A DNA stretch of 64,000 nucleotides. Source: Archivesica marissinica. Lineage: Eukaryota > Mollusca > Bivalvia > Venerida > Vesicomyidae. Below the pieces are notes generated by a model that worked only from the letters and a program-made list of their open reading frames with translations, was not told the DNA's origin and made no database searches. Where the stretch lies: assembly GCA_014843695.1 (NCBI GenBank), contig CM026386.1:18217811-18281810 (forward strand). Direction: 5' to 3'. Position 1 is the stretch's first letter. Each line of letters opens with the position of its first letter. Positions 45,493 to 53,473 of this stretch are shown here, in pieces. A program made the position numbers and the translations under genes.

Positions 45493-45845
45493 TTAGATCA
45501 TGGTTGAGAGGGCAGAAACGGGGATAAGTGCTTTAAAGCCATCAACTGTTATTGCTTCATGTGCGGCAAGGGGTAACAAGTTCCATTGGATGACGGTTCT
45601 TGGATAAAAAGAGAATGTGTATGAATCTTTGTTGACAGGGATGTGTTTATAACAATATGGGTTTGTGTGTCTGGTTATGTTGTATACGGGTATCAAAAGG
45701 TTTATGGGAATGTTTACAGCTACTATTTGGTGTATTATTTTATAGAAGAGAACCAATCTGTATCTAACTCTGCGGGTCTCAAGTGTTGGCCAGTTTAGGT
45801 TGTCGATCATTTCGGAGGCTGAACTAGTGTCATATCTATCTATCT
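45493..45845 (-). pseudogene. LINE remnant, C-terminal region
   Basis: The minus strand reads NLNWPTLETRRVRYRLVLFY, KIIHQIVAVNIP and YTFSFYPRTVIQWNLLPL, a pattern common after the reverse transcriptase of LINEs. The 5' part is gone. It is head-to-head with a different remnant on the plus strand. Confidence 0.78.
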
Positions 45846-45852
45846 TCCTCTA

Positions 45853-46395
45853 ATGTCGAACCCCTCGCGGGGATGTAGACATGTTAACACAAACATCTAC
45901 AAACAGGCTAGCTCCACATTCGGATTCCTGAGGATAAATCTGAAGCATTGTCCTCGTACATGCAGAAAGACAGCCTTCATAGCTTTGGTAAGATCTAAGC
46001 TAGACTATCCATGGTTCAATTATTTGGGACACCTACTTGAAAATTGATACCGACACAATTGAACGCATACAAGACGCGGTGCTCGCTTTATCAACAACGA
46101 TTATAGAAGCAAAGAGGAAGGAAGCCTGGGTGCCAGTCTGTCGATTTTTCACTTTTTTAACTACTGACAAAATGACATGATCAGAAACTCAATACGGCCA
46201 AATTAATAGTCTCGGTGTTAAAATATATTTATTTGACTGACCAGGCAAAATATATTTATTTGACTGACCAGGCAAAATATATTAACGCCTGTTACCAGGC
46301 TAAGAAGAAGGCTGCGTTACAAACAATGCTAAAAGGGCTGGCACTGGACACCCTACAAGAGCACCACTCCTATAGATGGCAGATTTGTGATGCGG
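45853..46395 (+). pseudogene. LINE remnant interrupted by a MITE
   Basis: Before the MITE it reads VNTNIYKQASSTFGFLRINL, CRKTAFIALVRSKLDYPWFN and, after a frameshift, TDTIERIQDAV. After the MITE it continues LQTMLKGLALDTLQEHHSYR. This is the usual order of LINE C-terminal motifs, so the MITE inserted into an older LINE. Confidence 0.75.
46123..46302. mobile_element. MITE of the AGCCTGG family, nested in a LINE remnant
   Basis: Left end AGCCTGGGTGCCAGTCTGTC, right end GCCTGTTACCAGGCT, with the shared interior CAGAAACTCAATACGGCCAA. A phrase of about 27 bases (ATATTTATTTGACTGACCAG) is tandemly doubled near the right end. A fragment of the same family is at 46955-47043. Confidence 0.78.
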
Positions 46396-46401
46396 TACAG
46401 C

Positions 46402-46628
46402 ATAAAGTTTAAACTTTATTTATTTGACAACTTATATTAATCACTCTCGTTGGCGCGAATGAAAGCGTAAATGAGATCATTCGTGTGGAAGGAAACCGGA
46501 GTACCCGGATAAAACCCACCTGACCGATCTGGCGACCATCGTACCATCTCACATACTTCACGGTCCGAGGATCGAACCCGGGTTGCATTGGTGAAAAGCG
46601 AGCGCACTAACCACTGCGCTAATCGGAC
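46402..46628 (-). mobile_element. SINE family A, full-length inverted copy
   Basis: The reverse complement runs from TCCGATTAGCGCAGTGGTTA through B box GGGTTCGATCCTCGG to an AAATAAATAAAGTTTAAAC tail. It shows the best preserved head of the family. Confidence 0.85.
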
Positions 46629-46954
46629 AACCTAGTAAGGGGTATGGATCCTGAACATTACCTGGCTAAATAATTCAAATAGTTTGAGTCAGTAAATATC
46701 GTTGATCAAAAAGTACATGTAAAATGCACGATCATACACTATTCCATTTTCTCACACTGACTCACACAAAACAATTCAAACATTCATTTCTGTGAAAACA
46801 CTCACATGGTGAAACCACTTGGGTGGTCAGGCCCGTAGCCACACTGAGACATATGAGGCACTCGCCTTGGTTAGAATTTGGCAAGTAACGACAGGTATAT
46901 AGGAAAACTGAAAACTCATAAAACTGCCTTCAGAATGCACAGGCAAGCATGTTA

Positions 46955-47043
46955 ACATGATCAGAAACTCAATACGGCCCAATTAATAGTCTCGGTTTAT
47001 TTGACTGACCAGGCAAAATATATCGACTCCTGTTCCCAGGCTA
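46955..47043. mobile_element. MITE fragment of the AGCCTGG family
   Basis: ATGATCAGAAACTCAATACG to CCTGTTCCCAGGCTAA. The 5' third is missing. Confidence 0.65.
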
Positions 47044-47349
47044 ACAAACATACACAAACATAATTCGGGGGGTTGCTTCGGTTGTTTTCAGATTCTGGCT
47101 ACGGCACTGGTAATTGTATAGTGCATGCACAGACGGTAGAGGGTTTCAGGTCAGCCCTCCCACAGCGCGATTAAGACGCTCACTCCCTTAGCATCTATAC
47201 AAGTAATGGTCCTGCTACGTAATTCAACAAATACAGCTACAGATACCAACAACAACAACAGTTACAACACCACTCTACATTCTACACGATGTTGTCCGGA
47301 AATTACCGAGTGTCCAATGTAGCAATTAGTCGCGCACCGGTCAGTTGTC

Positions 47350-47474
47350 ATTGGCCAAAGGTGACGTTCATACCAACGAGTTATTTTAAGATGTACCTGT
47401 TCAATCGACAGCATTTCATTGGCCCGCAATAAGATATTTTAAGACATTTGTTAACAAGACGCAAATTTCATTGG
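47350..47474 (+). promoter_or_regulatory. Likely bZIP promoter with three inverted CCAAT boxes
   Basis: ATTGG occurs at 47350, 47418 and 47470. The last two are in the shared context TTTCATTGGC, and the first is within TTGGCCAA. A CRE-like TGACGT lies at 47362. Repeated CCAAT motifs 180-360 bases upstream of the first upstream ORF fit a TATA-less promoter. The start of transcription is not visible. Confidence 0.45.
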
Positions 47475-47656
47475 CTCTCGATAATAAACAAAAAACGTAA
47501 TTTCTATTTTTAGCAATAATATTGCACAATAAGTACAGGCAAATGTGAAATTATAGTCATAAGAACGAACATTGACAGAGGGAAAGGACTTTCAAACCAG
47601 GTATTACGTTTTATCTGTTAGGAAATAAGTTCAGCACCTGTTGAAATCGTTAACAC

Positions 47657-47671
47657 ATGTATTGTCGCTAA
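47657..47671 (+). promoter_or_regulatory. Upstream ORF 1 (MYCR, stop) in the bZIP leader
   Basis: ATG TAT TGT CGC TAA. It is the first ATG upstream of upstream ORF 2 in the presumed leader, apart from an ATG-TGA at 47543 that may lie outside the transcript. The ATG context is weak (C at -3). A very short first upstream ORF followed by a long overlapping one is the ATF4-type arrangement. Confidence 0.55.
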
Positions 47672-47886
47672 TTCTTGTGCTTTGTCTTTCGAGTAAAAAC
47701 GAAAATAATTATGTTTTCAGCCAAACGGGCGGTAACAAAAAAGCAGGGCAAAGAAGCCGAGCGACCATATTCACTAGTAAGGAAGCCATATTGGAAGGCG
47801 CGACAAGCCTTTTTACGACGATTGTTGATTCTATCAGCATTTCTACCACACCAAGAACGACGGAGCTACCTGCAGAATTTGTTACC

Positions 47887-47910
47887 ATGCTTTGTGATCA
47901 AGAAATTCAG
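47887..47910 (+). CDS. bZIP factor exon 1 coding part
   Basis: MLCDQEIQ; context ACCATGC with A at -3; donor CAG/GTAGAG, phase 0. It was chosen because it is the only ATG in exon 1 whose frame stays open through exons 2-4. An alternative start with strong context (GACGCCATGGAG) is at 52040 in exon 3 and would give a protein shorter by 45 residues. Confidence 0.65.
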
Positions 47911-48529
47911 GTAGAGATCAGTTGTCATGTCAATATTTTGGTTGGTGTTGTTTACACCGGTAAAGTTACATGCAGACGGTCACGTGTCAAAAGTTTTGAC
48001 AGTTGGAAAATAATGCTGAGCTATTGAAAATTTGCAATGTCCATATTTGATATTTACAATTATCTCGCAGACACAGTAAATGACCATAGTTTGAAGTCTA
48101 TATACACATTATACTCTCAATACTGAGTATGACGGGGGGGGGGGGTGGTATATCGTCCCACTAATATACTAGTCCTATTTATAAGACCTCTACATAAAAA
48201 TTGTTTTCGATCTGTTATTTTCGAAAAATGCCTCGATAGTAAAATGTCACATTTTTCAAGTCTAAATATTTGGACTAACTAATATACCAAGTTGCTGACA
48301 TTAGTAATATTGCGTTAGTAATAGTATGTAGTTCTTTTAACACTATCTCACTAATTGAGATTTTTAACCACTGTCCCTGACAAGCGCCCCCCAGTCATAC
48401 TCGCGTCTGAGTGTTGGGAGTACCATGTAGATATTTTGCAAGTTAGAGAAATAGGATGCTTGTATATTGTCTCTATCGTGCCATTCCAATATATCACAAT
48501 CTGTCACCGGTTAGGTATAAGATAAACAG
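47911..48529. other. Start of bZIP intron 1, no gene
   Basis: AT-rich intron sequence. Only a G run at 48134-48145 stands out. Confidence 0.4.
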
Positions 48530-48750
48530 TATTTATTTTACGATTATGAAACAAGTTTTAATAACTTATGTCAATCACTCTCGTTGACGCGGGTTAAATC
48601 GTATGTGTGGTCAATCGTGTGGTATGTACCCGGAGAAACCCACCTAACCGATTTGGCAAGTTTGTAACCATAATACCATCTCGCATGCTTCGCAGTCACA
48701 GAATCGATCACAGGTTGCATTGGTGTCCTGGTAAGGAGCGCACGTTATAA
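48530..48750 (-). mobile_element. SINE family A, inverted diverged copy
   Basis: ATTTTACGATTATGAAACAA at the left to AGCGCACGTTATAAC at the right follows the family order with many changes. Confidence 0.68.
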
Positions 48751-49034
48751 CAATTATAAATTAGTCTAATCTGTCGGGAATATATTTGAAAATTTCATGT
48801 GCAAATATATACATGGGGTCGAATTATAGCGCGAGTTTTAAAAAATGTTTTGAAAACAAGTGGACACAGGTCTCTAAAATCTATATATGAAGTATGAATT
48901 ACCCAAACATCGAACCCTATCTATGAGTATTATGTGCTAGTGAAGACCCAAACATTTGTTACAGATGATGGCCCTTCATGGGTAAAGAGGTCATCTGTAG
49001 AAAGGTTATAATCACAGGAATATAGGGACTGTAG

Positions 49035-49253
49035 AAACGTGTATGTATGTTCCATTAATGTTGAACCCCATGCGGGGGTCTAGACATGTTTTCCTGGGTA
49101 GGCTTAGTCGACCGAAGCGGTTAACCAGTACTAATCTATGTTTTAACAATAGTACCTTGCTCAGTGATAATACATAAGTGGCCTGACCCGAGTATCGAAC
49201 ACGGAACCGTTCCGATTCCAAATCCGACGCTCTAACATTGTACCACGGATGCC
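49035..49253 (-). mobile_element. tRNA-derived SINE, family E
   Basis: The reverse complement starts GGCATCCGTGGTACAATGTT, has TCGGATTTGGAATCGGAACG and a GTTCGATACTCGGG B box. Its body contains AGTACTGGTTAACCGCTTCG and CTAGACCCCCGCATGGGGTT. The AGTACTGGTTAACCGCT segment is shared with family D. Confidence 0.75.
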
Positions 49254-49336
49254 AAGAGTTAATTTATGTACGATTTATAAATACCTCTGTACACTAAATC
49301 AGTATATATCATAATTGTCGTACATTATCACTACAG

Positions 49337-49519
49337 TGCCACTCGGAAGCTGGGGAGATTGTTCCAAATACCCTCGATGAACTTGTTGACTTCTTGGACA
49401 TCGAGGGAGCAGAGCAGGGGATCGGACTGTCCAGTGGCGAAAGGCTTGCATTCGTCGAAGAACAGTTCCAGAGTTTCACAACGTTCGGAACAGAAGACAG
49501 GTGGCCTGTTTGACACCGG
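49337..49519 (+). CDS. Candidate cassette exon in bZIP intron 1
   Basis: The segment is GC-richer than its surroundings, bounded by acceptor ATCACTACAG and donor ACCG/GTAATT, 183 bases. In phase with exon 1 it reads CHSEAGEIVPNTLDELVDFL, then DIEGAEQGIGLSSGERLAFV and EEQFQSFTTFGTEDRWPV with a TGA just before the donor. The acidic/hydrophobic composition suits an activation region. Including it would end the main ORF after about 66 codons, so it may be a poison or alternative exon. The minus strand is also open (PPVFCSERCETLELFFDE), so strand and role are uncertain. Confidence 0.4.
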
Positions 49520-49698
49520 TAATTATATTCACTCGCTTGTCTTATCCCTTGCAGGAATGCCCTAGGCCACCCGATACAAACAATTCATGAATCAATAGAA
49601 CAGATGGAACACTTTGTGAAAGTATAAAATAACTTGACACATGCTATGCTTAATTTGACATTTATATCTATATAAACATATGAGAACAAAGTTTGGGC

Positions 49699-49874
49699 AG
49701 TATGTGAGATGGTACGGTGGTTGCCAGATCGGACCGGTGGGTTTTCTCCGGGTACTCCGTTTTCCTCCGACATGAATGACCACATTTACGCTTTCATCCA
49801 TGCCAAGGAAAGTGATTAATATAAGTTGTTAAAACTTGCTTCGCAATCGTTGTAAAATAAATAAAGATTAAACT
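49699..49874 (+). mobile_element. SINE family A, 3' part
   Basis: CAGTATGTGAGATGGTACGG through CATTTACGCTTTCATCC to AAATAAATAAAG. Confidence 0.75.
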
Positions 49875-49903
49875 AACAAAGTTCAACATAATCTTATATA
49901 GCA

Positions 49904-50076
49904 TACAGTCAAACTCAAACCTATGTTAGTGGTAACCTCTACTAAAGCAGCAAACTTGTATTAAGCAGCCAGTATCCCGATTCCCAATATGTTGTTTCAT
50001 TACACATTAGTCCTCTATTAAGCAGCCACTATGTGTTATTCCCTTTGTCGACTGCTTAAGACATATTTGACTCTAC
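49904..50076. mobile_element. MITE of the CAGTCAAA family, second copy
   Basis: TACAGTCAAACTCAAACC to ACATATTTGACTCTA, with AAGCAGCCA blocks as at 19763-19940 but in altered order. It is in bZIP intron 1. Confidence 0.65.
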
Positions 50077-50204
50077 GAATCGATAGGACCGCAAGTTTCA
50101 TTCGATGTAGTAGAGACTTGTATTGTACCGATAGCTTGGCAATTTGGTCATTTGCACATTTAGCAGTCACATCTCGGGGGCGTAGCTTGGCTGGAATCGA
50201 TGTG

Positions 50205-50330
50205 TAGGCAAACTTAAGACTAGAGGGGGGGTCCGGGGGTCGTCCCCAGGAAAACTATTTATAGCGTATATAATTTAATCCTGGCCTCCCAGTTTTTGTT
50301 ACAGATTTGGCATTTTTATTTTTTCGATTT
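50205..50330. repeat. Dispersed repeat, inverted partner of 5945-6055
   Basis: GTCCGGGGGTCGTCCCCAGG followed by AAAACTATTTATAGCGTATA and AATTTAATCCTGGCC is the reverse complement of the segment in mannosidase intron 9. Confidence 0.65.
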
Positions 50331-51069
50331 TTTGGGGGAAAGTGTAGGCCATGGCCTATAGGAAGCTACGCCAATGCATCTGTCGGTGATACCCAAATCT
50401 ATAGCTACCTAGAACCAATCTACCAAGAATAGTCAGTTTTATGAATATTTAGTATTTATATATAATATTATAATTTATAAATACTTCCATGTATATTATG
50501 CAGGATCATTGTAGGGTCAGTTCTTTTCAATGTAGGGATTAAACTTGAAAACTGCAATGTAAACATTAATATGATCAATGCTGGGTCACTTGCAGTTTAA
50601 TAGGCCATAAACTAGCTCGTAATTTATTTGGAGCACTTTTATACCATAGCCATAAATCTTGGCTTGAGAATTAACCATATTGATTTCCCATTATATATTG
50701 CCCCAATATTAATAATACCACTGTATATGAATAATTTGTACACAATGTACATTACCTGCTAGGTTTAGCCTTGACCCATGTGCCAGCCCTGAACGCATGC
50801 TCAATATATAATATATATTATTGCAAACTATTTCATCATCTCTGACCTAGTTAGAAATGGTTCTAAATATAGACATTAGTAATAGTATTGCATAGACTTT
50901 CTTGAATTTTCTATTCAACTATAACTTGTATATAACATAAGTCATTGCTCGGATCTCCCATAAATATACAGGCTTTACTACAGAGCATATTGCAACCAAG
51001 ATTGAATTAATGAATTATTAATAATTTCTTATTTGTGACTTATAAAAACTGATGATTCTTCGATTTGTA
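50331..51069. other. bZIP intron 1 sequence, nothing recognised
   Basis: AT-rich, without ORF, RNA or repeat signature. Confidence 0.4.
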
Positions 51070-51195
51070 TACTGAGAAATGGAATGAACAATGGTGTAAA
51101 TTATGGAATAAACAATGGTGTAAATTATGGAATAAACAATTAAGTAAATTATGGAATAAACAATGGAGTAAATTATGGAATAAACAATGGAGTAA
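51070..51195. repeat. 27-base AATTATGGAATAAACAATGG array
   Basis: Five imperfect units about 150-280 bases upstream of exon 2. Confidence 0.85.
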
Positions 51196-51348
51196 GCAAC
51201 TACCTCAATTTGTGTAGTTGAAAATTAAGGAATTGTGTACACTTAGTTTGAAATGTAGTTTAAAGTTTATAACATTTCATTAAGGAAGTGTTCAGTGCCT
51301 CGGGTTTGGATAAAAGTGAATAATTGTATTCACTTGTTGCTTGTCCAG

Positions 51349-51397
51349 GGCAGCATTAAAGAGGAACCGATTGAATGTCTTGATAGTGAAATAGCAG
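51349..51397 (+). CDS. bZIP factor exon 2
   Basis: Acceptor GCTTGTCCAG, phase 0 in; donor GCAG/GTAGAT, phase 1 out; 49 bases. It reads GSIKEEPIECLDSEIA. IKEEP fits the psi-K-x-E sumoylation consensus found in several C/EBP and ATF factors. The second upstream ORF ends inside this exon. Confidence 0.82.
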
Positions 51398-51529
51398 GTA
51401 GATCTATATAATAATAACTTATTTTAATAAATACCGGTAATGGTTATGTTACCTGGATAAATATTTGCAGTGGATGCCTCAGCTACTCAGAACATGTATT
51501 TTATGCATCCAAATCCCCCAGGAAAATTA

Positions 51530-51772
51530 TTAACCCTTTTGATTCTGGATACCGTTCAAGCAAAGAACATAGAGCCAGATCAGCCGCCATGGAACGTGCC
51601 GTCTGATCAGGCTCTATGCTGTGCTGTTTGCTATTGATATGATCTTGCTAAGACACTTGGCTATGTAGCAAACAACATAGATCCTGATCAGCACACAGCG
51701 TCACGCTGCTGCTGATCTGGATCTATGTTGTTTGCAAAAGCCTTTAAATGTATCCAGAATGAAATGGGTTAA
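51530..51772. mobile_element. Inverted-repeat element in bZIP intron 2
   Basis: The ends TTAACCCTTTTGATTCTGGA and TCCAGAATGAAATGGGTTAA are inverted repeats, 243 bases in all. Inside are two further hairpins with CATAGAGCCAGATCAG / CTGATCAGGCTCTATG and CAAACAACATAGATCC / GGATCTATGTTGTTTG. There is no ORF; it is a foldback MITE. Confidence 0.8.
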
Positions 51773-51974
51773 TCTATAGCCGAAATGTTCAATTTAATTT
51801 GCGAAATATTAAAACTGCAAATACGAGATCATGTTGGCCATCTGTAATTATCCACTGCATTGCATATCTTACCTCAATATGCAGAACATTTTGGACGTTT
51901 GAATGCATGTAAGGCTTTAAACCATCTATCTACTCGAGAGTTTAAGCTCTAATGTTTATTTTATTTATTTGCAG

Positions 51975-52162
51975 ATAAAGCTAGCAACGCGACCGTTGCT
52001 AGCAAGGCCTCGGAACTGGGTACACTGGACCTTGACGCCATGGAGTTAGTCGGGTTGGACCCGAACGAGGATTTGGGTGGCATTATTGCTGACATACCCT
52101 TTGACCTCACAGAGGCTGATTATCTGGACAGCTTTGTGGATCTCTCCAGCTTTCTTCTTGCA
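51975..52162 (+). CDS. bZIP factor exon 3 (acidic region)
   Basis: Acceptor TTATTTGCAG, phase 1 in; donor CTTGCA/GTAAGT, phase 0 out; 188 bases. It reads DKASNATVASKASELGTLDL, DAMELVGLDPNEDLGGIIAD and IPFDLTEADYLDSFVDLSSF then LLA. Many Asp/Glu alternate with bulky hydrophobics, as in transactivation domains. ATG at 52040 has a strong start context. Confidence 0.9.
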
Positions 52163-52234
52163 GTAAGTTTAACATTCAATAAATATATTAGTCAAATTTT
52201 ATATTTGAATGTATTTGTATATACTTTTAGTTTT

Positions 52235-52610
52235 GCAAAGATTATGAAACAATCTGAAACAACTTATTAATCACTGTCGTTGGTGTGGCTGACTGCATGA
52301 TTTGCGCCACTATATGCACTGTATAGTGTATTGTAATTAGATAAGAAACGAAAGGTTATCTCCCTTCGCTCGAGGTCCGCCATTAATTGTTGACAATCGC
52401 GTTCTATTGTGTTCGAGTAATAAACCTCTACGTTTCGTCATTAGTGTTTCTTTGTTTACTGGCGTTGGGAGGAAACCGAATTACCCACAAGTCTGGTCTG
52501 TCGACCACCGTACCATCTCAAATACTTCCCGATCCGAGGATCACACCCAGGTTGCATTGTTGAGAAGCGAGCGTGCTATGAACTGAGCTAATCAGACCAT
52601 TTTATTTGAT
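52235..52610 (-). mobile_element. SINE family A, inverted, interrupted
   Basis: The tail side (TTATGAAACAATCTGAAACA, CACTGTCGTTGGTGTGG) and head side (CCAGGTTGCATTGTTGAGAA, AACTGAGCTAATCAGACC) are separated by about 160 bases of other sequence. It is in bZIP intron 3. Confidence 0.65.
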
Positions 52611-52695
52611 ATCAATTGTGTTGCAGGTAACCTAATACAGTAACTTAAATAGTTGTTTCTAACTATCTAATACAGAGCTCATGTTGTTATTGTAG

Positions 52696-53280
52696 GAAGA
52701 ATCGATGAAGGGCTCCAACGTGGCAGTTAGTTCTGATGTTGACAATGGAATAATGAAGGGGACTGTTCCGACAGATTTCTCCGGAATAATTTCTCATCTC
52801 AAAGCAGAACCTACCGTCGTCGAAGCAACACCGGAGATCACGACCTCTACGACTTCATCTGTGTACAAGCGCAAGTACGTAGAATGCGAGCAGATGATCG
52901 TCGATGATTATGTAGTCGACTTGGATGGCATTTCCTATGATGGAGAATGCTCGGTGGCTGACCACGACTACGTAACCAAGAAGCTTAAATTGGCTATTCC
53001 AGTCACGACTGTGAAGGAGGTCCCGCAGGTGGCTTCAACAAGTCAGTTACAAGTCGCTCCTGTATACAAATCGGCCAACAGGTACCGAGAAAGACGGGAC
53101 AAGAATAATTTAGCGTCTAGGCGATCGAGAGAGATCCGCAAGCAGAAGTATGTCAGTATGGATCAAGAAGCAGATGAACTTGTAATCCGAAATGAGGCTC
53201 TCCGAAAGAAGATTATCGAACTAGAGGCTTTAGCTGAAACCATGAAAGCCGTGCTGATTAAAAAGATGACAGAGAAGTAA
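52696..53280 (+). CDS. bZIP factor exon 4 (bZIP domain, stop)
   Basis: Acceptor TTATTGTAG, phase 0 in; 585 bases to TAA 53280, encoding EES plus 191 residues. The middle part (KRKYVECEQMIVDDYVVDLD, DHDYVTKKLKLAI) is of unknown function. The C-terminus holds the bZIP: basic region RYRERRDKNNLASRRSRE and zipper positions M, L (DEL), L (EAL), L (IEL), M. The protein ends only a few residues past the zipper, as in other short bZIPs. Confidence 0.95.
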   Translation, partial: EESMKGSNVAVSSDVDNGIMKGTVPTDFSGIISHLKAEPTVVEATPEITTSTTSSVYKRKYVECEQMIVDDYVVDLDGISYDGECSVADHDYVTKKLKLAIPVTTVKEVPQVASTSQLQVAPVYKSANRYRERRDKNNLASRRSREIRKQKYVSMDQEADELVIRNEALRKKIIELEALAETMKAVLIKKMTEK

Positions 53281-53473
53281 AACCAATACCATTTGATAAA
53301 ACTTGACACTTTTACAAGGATAGATAATAACAACTTGACACTTAAGGATAGATAATAACAACTTGAAACTTTTAGAAGGATATATATTAAAGACTTGACA
53401 CTTAAGGATAGATAATAACTTGAGAACTGTAGAACGACATAGGTTTTCATTTGTATAATATCCTATTAATAAA
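53281..53473 (+). terminator. bZIP 3' UTR with AATAAA and a four-copy repeat
   Basis: AATAAA is at 53468-53473. Between stop and signal lie four imperfect copies of AACTTGACACTTAAGGATAG plus ATAATAAC (about 53298-53425). Longer 3' UTRs through the AT-rich region downstream cannot be excluded. Confidence 0.6.

Larger units (their letters stand above)
47711..51394 (+). promoter_or_regulatory. Upstream ORF 2, overlapping the bZIP start out of frame (spliced)
   Basis: ATG at 47711 has A at -3 and begins MFSAKRAVTKKQGKEAER. It runs through the exon 1 donor (47910) and, after splicing to 51349, ends at TAG 51392-51394; 81 codons. It covers the main ATG at 47887 in another frame, overlapping 70 spliced bases of the main ORF. 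No ATG lies between 47711 and 47887. The known ATF4 logic is that ribosomes reinitiating late, when eIF2alpha is phosphorylated, skip this ORF and start the main one. That it operates here is inference. Confidence 0.6.
47887..53280 (+). other. bZIP transcription factor gene (span)
   Basis: Four exons (47887-47910, 51349-51397, 51975-52162, 52696-53280) join in phase to 281 residues. The order is a short N-terminus, an IKEEP sumoylation-like site (about residue 11), an acidic/hydrophobic activation-like region (40-87), a middle region with a KRKY basic patch, then a C-terminal bZIP (about 215-281). The basic region RYRERRDKNNLASRRSRE has the NNxAxxxSR signature of C/EBP and PAR-type bZIPs rather than the Jun/CREB or ATF4 signature. 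The zipper has M-L-L-L-M at seven-residue steps. I cannot name an orthologue. A stress-responsive DNA-binding regulator is likely, given the upstream ORFs. Confidence 0.88.

Noticed and set aside
47711..47914. MFSAKRAVTKKQGKEAER as the true N-terminus of the bZIP protein
   Set aside because: Its frame meets TAG in exon 2 after splicing and stops at 47912 without splicing, so it cannot join the bZIP frame.
49331..49516. Minus-strand gene fragment PPVFCSERCETLELFFDE
   Set aside because: No minus-strand acceptor or ATG precedes it and a stop lies just upstream; the plus-strand reading has proper splice borders. Kept only as an alternative.
47887..53280. XBP1 or ATF4 orthologue
   Set aside because: The basic region has NNLASRRSR, unlike the XBP1 or ATF4 signatures; only the upstream ORF layout is ATF4-like.
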